Shown piece after piece: positions 51,602 to 60,691 of a DNA stretch of 64,000 nucleotides. Numbering within the stretch: position 1 is the first letter of the stretch; the number at the start of each line of letters is the position of its first letter. The position numbers and the translations under genes were made by a program. The stretch comes from Alphaproteobacteria bacterium (GTDB lineage Bacteria > Pseudomonadota > Alphaproteobacteria > Rhodobacterales > Rhodobacteraceae). The stretch is taken from the NCBI GenBank assembly GCA_030431825.1, contig JAUIIJ010000015.1, forward strand, positions 1 through 64,000. The letters are read 5' to 3'. The notes beneath the pieces were generated by a model. It ran no database searches. It was not told the DNA's origin and saw nothing but the letters and a program-made list of their open reading frames with translations.

Positions 51602-52450
51602 ATGAACGTGCAAATTCCGGAAGACGGCTATCATTTCAACGTCATGCGGCGGGCGATCGAATTGATCGACGAGGGCGGCGAGACCCAGACGCTCGATCAG
51701 TTGGCCGCGCGGATGGACATGAGCCCAGCGCATTTCCAGCGCCTGTTCTCCCGGTGGGTCGGCGTATCGCCCAAACGCTATCAGCAATACCTGACACTGA
51801 GCCACGCCAGGACCCTGCTGCGCGAACGATTCACCACGCTCGAAGCCAGCCACAGCATCGGCCTGTCGGGATCGGGTCGTCTGCATGACCTGTTCCTGCG
51901 GTGGGAAGCGATGAGCCCCGGCGCGTTCGCGGCCAAGGGAGCGGGATTGACGATTTCCTGGGGCTGGTTTGACAGCCCGTTTGGCCCGGCCCTGGTGATG
52001 GGCACGAACAAGGGCATCTGCGGTCTGGGATTTTCATCCGAAACCGGCGAGGCCGCAGCGATGGAGGATCTGGCAGGACGGTGGCCGCTCGCCGATTTCG
52101 TCGAGAACCCCGAAGCCCTGCGCCCCTGGGTGCGTACCGCCTTCGGGGCGCAGCCATCGGATCACAAGGCACCGCTCTTCCTGATCGGGGCGCCGTTCCA
52201 GATCAAGGTGTGGGAAGCGTTGCTGACGATTCCGTCGGGCCATGTCACCACATACTCCGAAATCGCCGGGTCCATCGGCCATCCCAAGGCGGTTCGCGCC
52301 GTCGGTACGGCGGTCGGGCGCAATCCGGTCAGCTGGCTGATCCCCTGTCACCGTGCCCTGCGCAAATCCGGGGGGCTCGGCGGGTATCACTGGGGACTTC
52401 CCGTCAAGCGGGCACTTCTCGCCTATGAATCTGCCCGCGCGGACGCCTGA
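51602..52450 (+). CDS. Ada-like AraC/methylated-DNA-cysteine methyltransferase fusion
   Basis: In this 282-residue protein, residues about 10-105 are an AraC-type double helix-turn-helix (LDQLAARMDMSPAHFQRLFS). Residues about 115-280 are an O6-methylguanine-DNA methyltransferase with the active-site SWLIPCHRAL near 250 and the DNA-binding FQIKVWEALLTIPSGHVTTY. Compared with E. coli Ada it lacks the N-terminal zinc domain that repairs methylphosphotriesters and switches Ada on, so it should repair O6-methylguanine but be triggered differently. The start ATG 51602 has a weak ribosome site (GACAGGTC). Confidence 0.93.
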   Translation: MNVQIPEDGYHFNVMRRAIELIDEGGETQTLDQLAARMDMSPAHFQRLFSRWVGVSPKRYQQYLTLSHARTLLRERFTTLEASHSIGLSGSGRLHDLFLRWEAMSPGAFAAKGAGLTISWGWFDSPFGPALVMGTNKGICGLGFSSETGEAAAMEDLAGRWPLADFVENPEALRPWVRTAFGAQPSDHKAPLFLIGAPFQIKVWEALLTIPSGHVTTYSEIAGSIGHPKAVRAVGTAVGRNPVSWLIPCHRALRKSGGLGGYHWGLPVKRALLAYESARADA

Positions 52451-52496
52451 CGCACCCTTCCCGGCGACATTCTGCCGGAACTCTCGATAATGTGCC

Positions 52497-52527
52497 TTGA
52501 GGCCCGGCTGCCGGATCATGCTATAGT
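52497..52527 (+). promoter_or_regulatory. Promoter of the OmpA-like lipoprotein gene
   Basis: TTGAGG (52497-52502) and an extended -10 TGCTATAGT (52519-52527) are separated by 19 bases, slightly long. The same TGCTATAGT occurs at 3611-3619. Confidence 0.5.
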
Positions 52528-52576
52528 GCGCGCAACCAGCCCCGGCGGAACGGGGCGCGAGCATAAGGTACATAAA

Positions 52577-53236
52577 ATGTCTTCCAAGTACGTGATCGCT
52601 GCGGCGCTGACCGTTTCTGTGGGCCTGAGCGCCTGTAACGATCCGGCGACGCTGGGCGGTGAACCCGATCCGAATGCCAAGGCCAAGCAAGGTGCGCTTC
52701 TCGGTGCTGCGGTCGGTGTTGGCGTGTCCGCTCTTACCGGTGGCGAAGGCGGCAATCTGCTGCTTGGTGCGGCGGCAGGAGCGGCAGCGGGTGGCATCAT
52801 CGGCAACGAACTGGACAAGCAGGCCGCCGAACTGCGCGCGAACCTGGCCAATGACGGCATCACCATCACCAATGCCGGCGACCGCCTGATCGTCACCCTG
52901 CCACAGGACATCACCTTTGCCACCGACAGCGCCGAGGTCACCCCGTCGCTGCGCGCCGATATCGGCCGGGTGGCCCAGAACCTGTTGCGCTATCCCGACA
53001 GCAATGTGCAGGTGATCGGCCATACCGACAGCACGGGCGACGCAACCTATAATCTCGGTCTGTCCCTGCGTCGTGCCAATTCGGTGGCGAATATCCTGCA
53101 AAGCGGCGGTGTCAGCCCGGCGCGCATCAACACCTTTGGCGAGGGAGAGGAAAAGCCGCTTGCCTCGAACCTGACCCCCGAAGGCCGTGCGCAGAACCGG
53201 CGCGTCGAAATCGTGGTGATCCCGAGAAACTCCTGA
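52577..53236 (+). CDS. OmpA-family lipoprotein
   Basis: The protein is 219 residues from ATG 52577. A lipobox GLSAC ends the signal peptide near residue 20, so it is a predicted lipoprotein. A glycine-rich region (GALLGAAVGVGVSAL; GAAAGAAAGGIIGNEL) resembles the YMGG/glycine-zipper motif. The C-terminal OmpA domain has VQVIGHTDSTGDATYNLGLS and NRRVEIVV, the peptidoglycan-binding signature. It would tether the outer membrane to peptidoglycan. Single gene with its own promoter. Confidence 0.93.
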   Translation: MSSKYVIAAALTVSVGLSACNDPATLGGEPDPNAKAKQGALLGAAVGVGVSALTGGEGGNLLLGAAAGAAAGGIIGNELDKQAAELRANLANDGITITNAGDRLIVTLPQDITFATDSAEVTPSLRADIGRVAQNLLRYPDSNVQVIGHTDSTGDATYNLGLSLRRANSVANILQSGGVSPARINTFGEGEEKPLASNLTPEGRAQNRRVEIVVIPRNS

Positions 53237-53362
53237 AGATGACCTGCCGCATATGCGCGGATGCGATCCGCGCGGCGTGAAACGGGCCCGTAGCGCGGCG
53301 GATGACGTTTCGGCACAGGACGACGCACGCGGATTCATCTTGCAGTGAGGACAGCAGCGACC

Positions 53363-53905
53363 ATGACACAGCCAATTCTTCTCGGACTTTCCGGGTCCTT
53401 GCGGGCCGACTCGACAAACACCAGGCTGATCCGCAAGGCCGCGCGCCTCTTTGGGCCCTGCGAGCTTGACCTGGGCAACCTGCGACTGCCGCTTTACGAT
53501 GGCGATATCGAGGAAGGTCCGGGCATTCCCGACGAGGTACAGACGCTTGCAGACCAGATTGCGGCGGCGGATGCCGTGGTGATTTCGACGCCGGAATACA
53601 ACAAGGCGCCGTCAGGTGTGCTCAAGAACGCGCTGGACTGGGTCAGCCGGACGCGCGGCAAGCCTTGGCAGGGCAAACCGGTCGCCGTGATGTCCGCGGC
53701 TTCGGGACGGTCGGGGGGCGAACGCTCGCAATCCATCCTGCGCGCAATGCTCGTGGCGTTTCAGCCGCGGGTGTTGCAAGGTCCCGAGTTTCATCTGGCC
53801 GATTCCCGCAACCAGTTTGACGACAGCGGGCGGCTCAAGGGCGAATTGTACCGCGAGACGTTGCAGGCGCTGATGGACAAGTTGCGGGCCGAAATCGACC
53901 GATAG
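53363..53905 (+). CDS. NADPH-dependent FMN reductase
   Basis: The protein is 180 residues from ATG 53363 (GTG 53345 possible). This flavodoxin-like reductase has the FMN-phosphate loop GLSGSLRADSTNTRL at the start, STPEYNKAPSGVLKNALDW near 78, and SAASGRSGGERSQ near 112. The family reduces FMN, azo dyes, chromate or quinones. The following gene is on the opposite strand. Physiological substrate unknown. Confidence 0.92.
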   Translation: MTQPILLGLSGSLRADSTNTRLIRKAARLFGPCELDLGNLRLPLYDGDIEEGPGIPDEVQTLADQIAAADAVVISTPEYNKAPSGVLKNALDWVSRTRGKPWQGKPVAVMSAASGRSGGERSQSILRAMLVAFQPRVLQGPEFHLADSRNQFDDSGRLKGELYRETLQALMDKLRAEIDR

Positions 53906-53941
53906 GCGCATCCCGCGCGGTCCGGACAGGCCCGTACCGGA

Positions 53942-54979
53942 TCAAAGCGAGGCCTCCACCCGAAATGCCTCGGGGATGGCATCCTGCCCGTCAAGCAACA
54001 GATCGGCCATGACCTGCGCCACTTTCGGAGCCATGCCGAACCCGATCTTGAACCCGCCATTCGCGATGAAATGATCCCGCCTGCCCGGCCAGTGACCGAT
54101 CATCGGTGCGCGGCTTCGGGCACGGGGCCGGAGACCGGCCCAGCGTTCGATCACCGACACGCCATGCAGGATCGGCATTGCCGCGATGGCGCGTTCAATC
54201 ACCTCATCCAGCAGGGCGTCGGTCGAGCGCGCATCGTCATAGTCTCGCTCGCTGGTCGAACCGACGGCCAGCGTGCCATCCGAATGCGGGATCAGGTGCA
54301 GCGCATCGACAAAGAGTTGCGGGGTGTTCGCACCGGCGTCAAACCGCAGCAGCGCCGCCTGCCCCTTGACCCCGATACCCGCGGTTTTGCCGCCTGGCCG
54401 TGACAGCTCGGTCAGCCCATCGACACCCGTGGCATGCACCACAAGGCCACGATCCGGCGCATCCGTGACGACCGGCACGCCCAGAACCCCGAGCGCGGCG
54501 ACAAGCGCGGCACAGGCCCGCCTTGGATGTATGCGTGCGCTGAGCGTATCATGAATGACATGACCGGTGGCAGAGGCCGGCGCAAAGGGGCCCATATCCG
54601 CGACGTTCCGTATGGTCCAGGTCGCGTGGCCCTGCCAGAGATGCCGCGCGGTCTCGGCCCTTTGCCGCGCCAGGTCAAGCGCCCGCTGGTCCGCGATGGG
54701 TTGCAGCCGCCCCGTGCGCCCATAACCCGCAGCAACGCCTCCGGTTGCCTCGACCTCCTGCCAGAAGCCTTCGGCCATCAACAGGCTTTCGAGCTGAAAT
54801 GCCTTCTTGCTGTTCCAGTTCTCGGGCACATGCGGTGCCAACGCGCCCACGATGCCGCCGGATGCCCCCGAACCGGGGCCGTTGGGGTCGATGACCTGAA
54901 CGGATGCGCCCCGCCGGGCACAGGTCCAGGCGATCGACAGACCAAAGATGCCGGCGCCGCGTATCGTTACATCGACCAT
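53942..54979 (-). CDS. FAD-dependent oxidoreductase, MnmC oxidase-like (DAO family)
   Basis: The 345-residue DAO-fold protein has the dinucleotide motif GAGIFGLSIAWTCARRGASV at residues 8-27 and a C-terminal FIANGGFKIGFGMAPKVAQV. The divergent neighbour is MnmD, the methyltransferase half of bifunctional MnmC, so this is a good candidate for the separate oxidase half that converts cmnm5U34 to nm5U34 in tRNA. A general D-amino-acid or glycine oxidase role cannot be excluded. The two starts are only about 65 bases apart. Confidence 0.85.
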   Translation of the reverse strand: MVDVTIRGAGIFGLSIAWTCARRGASVQVIDPNGPGSGASGGIVGALAPHVPENWNSKKAFQLESLLMAEGFWQEVEATGGVAAGYGRTGRLQPIADQRALDLARQRAETARHLWQGHATWTIRNVADMGPFAPASATGHVIHDTLSARIHPRRACAALVAALGVLGVPVVTDAPDRGLVVHATGVDGLTELSRPGGKTAGIGVKGQAALLRFDAGANTPQLFVDALHLIPHSDGTLAVGSTSERDYDDARSTDALLDEVIERAIAAMPILHGVSVIERWAGLRPRARSRAPMIGHWPGRRDHFIANGGFKIGFGMAPKVAQVMADLLLDGQDAIPEAFRVEASL

Positions 54980-55043
54980 TGCCTAATCCCGTTCCTTGCG
55001 CCATGTCTCGCGTCGTTGTGAGACCTTCTTACGGATTCCGGAC

Positions 55044-55712
55044 ATGCAGGACCAGCAGGCAGAATTGCAGTGGCGCGACGGCCATGTGCCGGTTTCGACC
55101 CGCTTTGACGATCCGTATTTCAGCCTGGAGAACGGGCTGGCGGAAACACGGCATGTCTTTCTCGACGGCAATGATCTGCCGGATCGGTTCCGCGAAGGGT
55201 TCCACATCGGCGAGCTCGGCTTTGGCACGGGTCTGAACATGCTGACGGCCTGGGCGGCGTGGGAAGAGGCCGGGCACCGCTCGCCTCTGCGCTTTACGAG
55301 TTTCGAGGCCTTCGCGATGACGCCCGCCGATATGGCGCAGGCGCTGGATGCTTTTCCGTCGCTGTCAGCCTGGCGGGACCGTTTTCTGCAGGTCTGGACC
55401 GGTGGCGGATCCTGTGATCTCGGCACGTTGCACCTGACGGTCGTCAAGGGCGACGCGCGCCGGACCCTGCCGGATTGGACCGGGCGGGCAGATGCGTGGT
55501 TTCTTGACGGGTTTTCACCTGCAAAGAACCCGGAACTCTGGGGCGAACCCCTGTTGTCGGACGTCGCGCGCCATACCTCTGCCGGCGGCACCGTGGCGAC
55601 CTACACCGCCGCAGGTTTCGTGCGTCGCGGGCTGGCCAAGGCCGGTTTCGAAATATCGCGGGTGCCTGGATACGGGCGCAAGCGGCACATGGTGAGGGGA
55701 GTCCTGGCATGA
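55044..55712 (+). CDS. mnmD: tRNA (5-methylaminomethyl-2-thiouridine)(34)-methyltransferase MnmD
   Basis: The protein is 222 residues from ATG 55044; the longer frame to 54996 overlaps the divergent promoter. It has the DUF752/MnmD pattern: QWRDGHVPVSTRFDDPYFS, SAM-binding IGELGFGTGLNMLTAW, and WFLDGFSPAKNPELW. It methylates nm5U34 of tRNA wobble uridine to mnm5U. It overlaps the downstream transporter by four bases and is divergent from the oxidase gene, replacing a fused MnmC. Confidence 0.93.
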   Translation: MQDQQAELQWRDGHVPVSTRFDDPYFSLENGLAETRHVFLDGNDLPDRFREGFHIGELGFGTGLNMLTAWAAWEEAGHRSPLRFTSFEAFAMTPADMAQALDAFPSLSAWRDRFLQVWTGGGSCDLGTLHLTVVKGDARRTLPDWTGRADAWFLDGFSPAKNPELWGEPLLSDVARHTSAGGTVATYTAAGFVRRGLAKAGFEISRVPGYGRKRHMVRGVLA

Positions 55713-56596
55713 GCCTGCCCCACCCACCGCAGCAATCGAACAACGTGCCGCTCGGCGTTGCGCTGATGATCGCCACAACGGTGGTCTTTGCCATCCAGGA
55801 CGGTATCTCGCGCCATCTCGCCGGCGAATACAACACGCTGATGGTGGTCATGATCCGCTACTGGTTCTTCGCGGCCTTCGTGATCGCGCTGGCGGCGCGG
55901 TCGCGCGGCGGTTTGCGAGCGGCGATGCAGACCTCGCAACCGACCGTTCAGATCATCCGTGGCCTGTTGCTGGCGGCGGAGATCTGCGTCGCGGTGTTCG
56001 GCTTTACCGTGCTCGGACTGATTGAAAGCCACGCGGTTTTTGCCTGCTATCCGCTGCTGGTTGCGGCGCTGTCGGGTCCGATCCTGGGCGAACAGGTCGG
56101 CTGGCGGCGCTGGACGGCCATCGCCGTCGGGTTTGTCGGAGTCCTGATCATCCTGCAGCCGGGTGCCGGGGTCTTTGACCCCGCGGCGATCATCCCGCTG
56201 GTCTCATCTGTGATGTTCGCGATTTATGGCCTGCTCAACCGCTACGCCGCCCGGCGCGACACCACGGCGACCAGCTTTTTCTACACCGGCACCGTGGGTG
56301 CGGTGCTGATGACTGCGATCGGCATCTGGTTCTGGCAACCGATGGCGAGTTCGGATTGGCTCTGGATGGGGACGCTTTGCATCACCGGTGTGCTGGGGCA
56401 TTGGCTGCTGATCAGATGCTACGAGGCCGCAGAAGCCAGCGCGGTGCAGCCCTTTGCCTATTTTCAGCTGGTGTTCGCCTCACTGCTGGGAATGGTGGTC
56501 TTTGGCGAAACCCTGCGCAACAACGTGGCAATCGGCGCGGCGATCATCGTCGCCGCCGGGCTCTTCACCCTATGGCGCGAACGCGTCAAGAGTTGA
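55709..56596 (+). CDS. EamA/DMT-family transporter
   Basis: The 295-residue, ten-helix transporter has two EamA repeats (GVALMIATTVVFAIQDGIS; AIIPLVSSVMFAIYGLLNRY). It resembles RhaT/YdcZ-type or riboflavin-transport-like Rhodobacteraceae EamA proteins but substrate is not assignable. It shares four bases with mnmD, and its 3' end overlaps the convergent transglycosylase gene by 27 bases, which is unusual for two long genes. Confidence 0.88.
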   Translation: MSLPHPPQQSNNVPLGVALMIATTVVFAIQDGISRHLAGEYNTLMVVMIRYWFFAAFVIALAARSRGGLRAAMQTSQPTVQIIRGLLLAAEICVAVFGFTVLGLIESHAVFACYPLLVAALSGPILGEQVGWRRWTAIAVGFVGVLIILQPGAGVFDPAAIIPLVSSVMFAIYGLLNRYAARRDTTATSFFYTGTVGAVLMTAIGIWFWQPMASSDWLWMGTLCITGVLGHWLLIRCYEAAEASAVQPFAYFQLVFASLLGMVVFGETLRNNVAIGAAIIVAAGLFTLWRERVKS

Positions 56597-58528
56597 TCCG
56601 GCAAGCTCGCGCGAGAACGGAACCGGAAGTGCCGGGCCACCCAGCCGCGCGCGATAGACTGGCAGGCTTTCGGTGACGCGCATCACGTAGTTCCGGGTTT
56701 CGTTGAACGGAATGAACTCGATCCAGTCGATCACATCCACGTCCGGGTCGCGCGGATCGCCGAAATCCAGTGCCCATTGCAGCGGCCGTCCCGGTCCCGC
56801 ATTGTATCCTGCGGCCATCATCACGACATTGCCTTCAAAGCTGCCGGCCAGCCCGGCGAGATAGCGCGCGCCCAGCCGGGCGTTATATTCCCATTCCTCG
56901 ATCAGGCGCGAGGTCTTGTGACCGGCGGCGATTCCCATGTCTTCGGCCACGGCACTTGCGGTGGCGGGCATCACCTGCATCAAACCGCGTGCGCCGGCAC
57001 CGCTGATCACACGGGGATCGAATTCACTCTCGCGCCGCGCAATCGCAAGGGTCATTTCCGGGGCCATCGGCAGATCCATATCCACGACCGGATGCAGCGG
57101 GAAATAGGCGCCCGGCAGGACCAGCGCCCGTTGCGCGGCGCGCTTGGCAATCATGACCGCCAGGTGCGGCTGTCCGATGTCGATGACCATCTCGCCCAGC
57201 TGGTTGGCCTGCACCGGGTCGAGGCTCTCGACCAGATGCGCGAGAAACCGTTCGGCCAGGTCGAGTTCACCGGCCTCCAGCAACAGCAACCCGGCCTGCA
57301 GCACGCCGGATGACATGAATGCCGCGTCCTTCCACGGCGGCACGTCGGGCGGATTGGCAAGAACCGGATCAAAGGGACGCCCGATCCGTTCGGCCGCAAG
57401 CAGGCCGTAAAACGACGTCTGGTGCTCGGCAGCCTGTGAATAAGCATCATGCGCGCCATCACTGTCGCCAAGCGCTTCATAGGCGCGGCCCAGCCAATAT
57501 CCGGCGCGCCCGCGCGAAATCGGCGAACTGACCGCCTTGTCGAAATGCTGGAAATGGCGCAGGGCGGTGGTGGGATCATCGAGCTGCCGCAACGCGATGA
57601 ACCCGGACAGCCATTCCAGGTCGGCATAGGATGCACCTTCGGTCAGGTAATGACGCGACGCGATCTGGTAGGCCCGTTCCGGCTCGCCCGCGCGCATCGC
57701 CTTGCGCGCGAGATTGGCGCGGCTGCGGGCCCATTTCTCGGGTTCGCCAAGGGCCTGGGCGCTGGTGCTGCGCTCCATCAAAAGGTCGATGGCATCGTCG
57801 TCACGGCCCTTGCGGACGCGCCAGACAAAGCGATCATGTGCAAGCCCAGGCGCTCCGTTCAATTCCGCGGGCACGGCTTCGATCAGGACATCCACGCCGG
57901 GCGCCATGTCACGCAGCGCGATCCGCGCCTCGGCCAGCGCCCGGTGGTCTTCATCGACCAGCGACAGCATCTGCCGCGCGCTGACCTGGTGGTTGTCCCA
58001 CAACATGCGATCCAGCCGGGCGTTGTGGTGCGGCGCAAGCAGGTCCGCGTGCTGGCGCAGATAGTTCGCCTGGATCAGCCGCCCCATCGGCATCGTGCGC
58101 CATGCCAGAACGAGTTCGGCCTCGGCATCGCCCTGCTGACCATTTTCGATCAACACGCGCGCACGGCTCAGGACGCCTTCGGGAGATTGCGGCGGCATCT
58201 CCTGATAAAAGGCGATGATCTCGTCGGAGGGCAGGGTATCGATCGCCGCTTCGCTCTTGCGGCGCAGCCACGCGAGGCCCGGCCAGTCCGGGCGCCGCGC
58301 CAGGAACCCGGTAACATCCGCCGCATCACCCAACCCCGCGCGCAGGCGGTGCCATTCGACGATGTCGCTGGCCACGCTTGCGGGCTCGCCCGCGGCGGCA
58401 AGCGCCTCGGGCCACTCCCATTTGCGCAGCAATTCCATGGCGCGCGCCATGTTCTGCGCGTCATCCGCCCGCGCCGCCCCTGCGGGAAGCGCGCAAAGGC
58501 ACAACAGAAGTGTCAGAATGCGCAACAT
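56570..58528 (-). CDS. Soluble-type lytic murein transglycosylase
   Basis: The protein is 652 residues from the ATG around 58528; an ATG nine bases upstream and a TTG at 58600 are alternatives. A signal peptide ends GAARADDA. The N-terminal half is a helical superhelix (TPR-like U-domain), and the C-terminal SLT domain has the catalytic Glu in ARRESEFDPRVISGAGARGL then MQVMPATA. It is a Slt70-type enzyme that cleaves peptidoglycan to anhydromuropeptides. Its end overlaps the convergent EamA gene; a long intergenic region then leads to dapA. Confidence 0.93.
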   Translation of the reverse strand: MLRILTLLLCLCALPAGAARADDAQNMARAMELLRKWEWPEALAAAGEPASVASDIVEWHRLRAGLGDAADVTGFLARRPDWPGLAWLRRKSEAAIDTLPSDEIIAFYQEMPPQSPEGVLSRARVLIENGQQGDAEAELVLAWRTMPMGRLIQANYLRQHADLLAPHHNARLDRMLWDNHQVSARQMLSLVDEDHRALAEARIALRDMAPGVDVLIEAVPAELNGAPGLAHDRFVWRVRKGRDDDAIDLLMERSTSAQALGEPEKWARSRANLARKAMRAGEPERAYQIASRHYLTEGASYADLEWLSGFIALRQLDDPTTALRHFQHFDKAVSSPISRGRAGYWLGRAYEALGDSDGAHDAYSQAAEHQTSFYGLLAAERIGRPFDPVLANPPDVPPWKDAAFMSSGVLQAGLLLLEAGELDLAERFLAHLVESLDPVQANQLGEMVIDIGQPHLAVMIAKRAAQRALVLPGAYFPLHPVVDMDLPMAPEMTLAIARRESEFDPRVISGAGARGLMQVMPATASAVAEDMGIAAGHKTSRLIEEWEYNARLGARYLAGLAGSFEGNVVMMAAGYNAGPGRPLQWALDFGDPRDPDVDVIDWIEFIPFNETRNYVMRVTESLPVYRARLGGPALPVPFSRELAGSTLDAFAP

Positions 58529-58665
58529 CACTTGCATTTCCCGATCATCCAAGGCTAGAGCCTGTGACGATAATCTGTGGCGGGCCGGGATCAACAGCAA
58601 TCGCGGACCTGTCGCGGGTCAGGCGGAATTTTTTCCGCGCAGATCATGAATAAAGGAGCGTGCCC

Positions 58666-59541
58666 ATGTTCAAAGGCTCAATGACAGCCCTCGTCACACC
58701 GTTTCGCAACGGCGAGTTGGATCTGGACACGCTCAAACAGCTGGTCGAATGGCAGATCAGCGAAGGGACGTCGGCGCTGGTGCCGGTGGGAACCACGGGC
58801 GAAAGCCCGACGCTGACCCACGCGGAACATGAAACCGTCGTGACCGAGGTGGTCAAGGCCGCCGGCGGACGGGTGCCCGTCATTGCAGGGGCCGGATCGA
58901 ACAACACGCTTGAAAGCCTGCGGCTGGCCCAGCATGCCGAATCGGTCGAGGCCGACGCGGTTCTGGTGGTGACGCCCTATTACAACAAGCCCACGCAGGT
59001 CGGTTTGATCGCGCATTTCACCGCGATTCACGATGCCACGTCCCTGCCGATCATCATCTACAACATTCCACCGCGTTCGGTGATCGACATGTCGCCCGAC
59101 ACCATGGGCGAGTTGTCGAAACTGCCGCGGATCGTGGGGGTCAAGGATGCCACCGGCGACCTGGCCCGGGTCAGCGCGCAGCGGATCACCTGCGGCCCGG
59201 ATTTCATCCAGCTGTCGGGCGAGGATGCGACCGCCCACGGCTTCAACGCACAGGGCGGGGTCGGCTGCATCTCGGTCACTGCGAATGTGGCGCCCGGTCT
59301 CTGCGCAGAGCTGCAGGCCGCGACCGCCGCGGGCGACTACGCCAAGGCGCTGAAAGTTCAGGACCGGCTGATGCCCTTGCATCAGGCGATCTTTACCGAA
59401 CCCGGGCTTGTCGGTGTGAAATACGCGATGAGCAAGCTGGGCCTGTGCAGCGAAGAGGTCCGCCTGCCGTTGACGGGTCTGACCGACGCCACCAAGACAC
59501 TGGTCGATGATGCCCTGCGCCATGCGGGCCTGCTGACCTGA
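58666..59541 (+). CDS. dapA: 4-hydroxy-tetrahydrodipicolinate synthase
   Basis: The protein is 291 residues from ATG 58666, seven bases after AAAGGAG; GTG 58660 is less likely. The TIM barrel has GTTGESPTL near residue 42 (substrate carboxylate), the proton-relay Tyr in IIYNIPPRS near 130, and the Schiff-base Lys in GVKDATGDL near 160. It condenses pyruvate with aspartate semialdehyde in lysine and diaminopimelate synthesis. Divergent from the transglycosylase. Confidence 0.97.
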   Translation: MFKGSMTALVTPFRNGELDLDTLKQLVEWQISEGTSALVPVGTTGESPTLTHAEHETVVTEVVKAAGGRVPVIAGAGSNNTLESLRLAQHAESVEADAVLVVTPYYNKPTQVGLIAHFTAIHDATSLPIIIYNIPPRSVIDMSPDTMGELSKLPRIVGVKDATGDLARVSAQRITCGPDFIQLSGEDATAHGFNAQGGVGCISVTANVAPGLCAELQAATAAGDYAKALKVQDRLMPLHQAIFTEPGLVGVKYAMSKLGLCSEEVRLPLTGLTDATKTLVDDALRHAGLLT

Positions 59542-59577
59542 ACATCCGCCCCCGGCGACATGCGTCTGGGGCCCTGT

Positions 59578-59817
59578 TCAATCCTCCGGTTCCGGCCTCT
59601 CCGGAACCGGATCGTAACCCGCACCGCCCATCGGATGGCATCGCCCGATCCGCCGCGCGGCGAGCCATGCGCCCCTGATGGCACCGTGCTTTTCCAGCGC
59701 CTCGAGCGCATAGGCGGAACAGGTTGGCTGATACCGGCAGTTGAACCCCACCCAGGGCGAAAAGACCAGACGATAGCCGCGAACCGGCAGGGCAAGGATA
59801 TGGGCAAGGGGACTCAC
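59578..59817 (-). CDS. yidD: Membrane protein insertion efficiency factor
   Basis: The protein is 79 residues from GTG 59817, which overlaps the rnpA stop by four bases (GTGA). The signature is [20 protein letters not shown], with [18 protein letters not shown] at the C-terminus. YidD is a small inner-face membrane protein assisting YidC-dependent insertion. It is third in the conserved rpmH-rnpA-yidD order. A longer frame to 59922 lies inside rnpA. Confidence 0.95.
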   Translation of the reverse strand: MSPLAHILALPVRGYRLVFSPWVGFNCRYQPTCSAYALEALEKHGAIRGAWLAARRIGRCHPMGGAGYDPVPERPEPED

Positions 59818-60236
59818 GAATCGCCGTGAATGCGGCGCAGCGCATAGCGGAGATCTTTTTGCAGGGCGTCGAACGGCCGGTCTGCCGTCTCCCCTGCCCG
59901 GCCGATCAGAACATAATCCCACCCGGCGCGGCCATATTTCGGCAGGACCAGTCGCGCCGCCTCGCGCAGCCTGCGCTTGGCGCGGTTTCGCGCCACCGCG
60001 TTGCCGACCTTCTTGGAGCAGGTAAATCCGACACGAATGCCGGCGGCTTCGTCTTCTGCGCGCTTGCGCCCCTGCACCAACATCGACCCCGTGCCCTGCC
60101 GACGTGCGCGGGCGGCGCGCAGGAACTCGGCGCGCTTTGTCAGGATGACAAGACCGTCAGGCACGCAAACGGACACCGCCGGGGGTGCGTTCCCTCGGGC
60201 GGCAGTGCCATCCAAGGGGACCTCCGGCGGTGTCAT
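59814..60236 (-). CDS. rnpA: Ribonuclease P protein component
   Basis: The 140-residue protein has the RNR motif as [16 protein letters not shown] near residue 77 and FTCSKKV just before. RnpA binds the P RNA and precursor tRNA 5' leaders. The N-terminus is about 30 residues longer than the usual RnpA start (which aligns near [10 protein letters not shown]), so the true start may be internal; ATG 60236 is given. It lies 23 bases after rpmH. Confidence 0.95.
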   Translation of the reverse strand: MTPPEVPLDGTAARGNAPPAVSVCVPDGLVILTKRAEFLRAARARRQGTGSMLVQGRKRAEDEAAGIRVGFTCSKKVGNAVARNRAKRRLREAARLVLPKYGRAGWDYVLIGRAGETADRPFDALQKDLRYALRRIHGDS

Positions 60237-60259
60237 GTCCGTCAGGAAGGCTGATGCGC

Positions 60260-60394
60260 TTACGCGCTCAGCACCTTGCGGCCACGCGCACGGCGCGCGT
60301 TCAGAACCTTGCGGCCCGCTTTTGTCGCCATACGGGCACGGAACCCGTGGCGGCGCTTGCGAACCAGGTTCGAAGGTTGGTAGGTGCGTTTCAT
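60260..60394 (-). CDS. rpmH: 50S ribosomal protein L34
   Basis: The 44-residue bL34 has the invariant [20 protein letters not shown] start and ends GRKVLSA. First gene of the rpmH-rnpA-yidD cluster. A GGAG sequence is present upstream of the ATG at 60394. No dnaA/origin features are evident nearby, as usual for Rhodobacterales. Confidence 0.98.
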   Translation of the reverse strand: MKRTYQPSNLVRKRRHGFRARMATKAGRKVLNARRARGRKVLSA

Positions 60395-60691
60395 CGCTCC
60401 GTCTCCAGCTTACTCGGTCGGGTACGGCGCGGAATCGCCCCCCGTGTGAACTTTGAAGCCCGTCCTCTAATGGCGCTTGCCACGCAAGTCAAACCCTGGC
60501 TGCGATAAATCGCGCGAAATCTGCAACAATTCGCATGCCGGGCGCAGGGTGATTGTTTCAATCGCATCAAACCATGCCGCATTCCTCACGAAATCGGTGC
60601 AACAGATCAACCGACCGTGAGCCCCCTGTCGCTTTGCGGTGTCAGGGCGCATGTTGCCCGCAACGATTGACCCGATAACGGACCCAGACCG

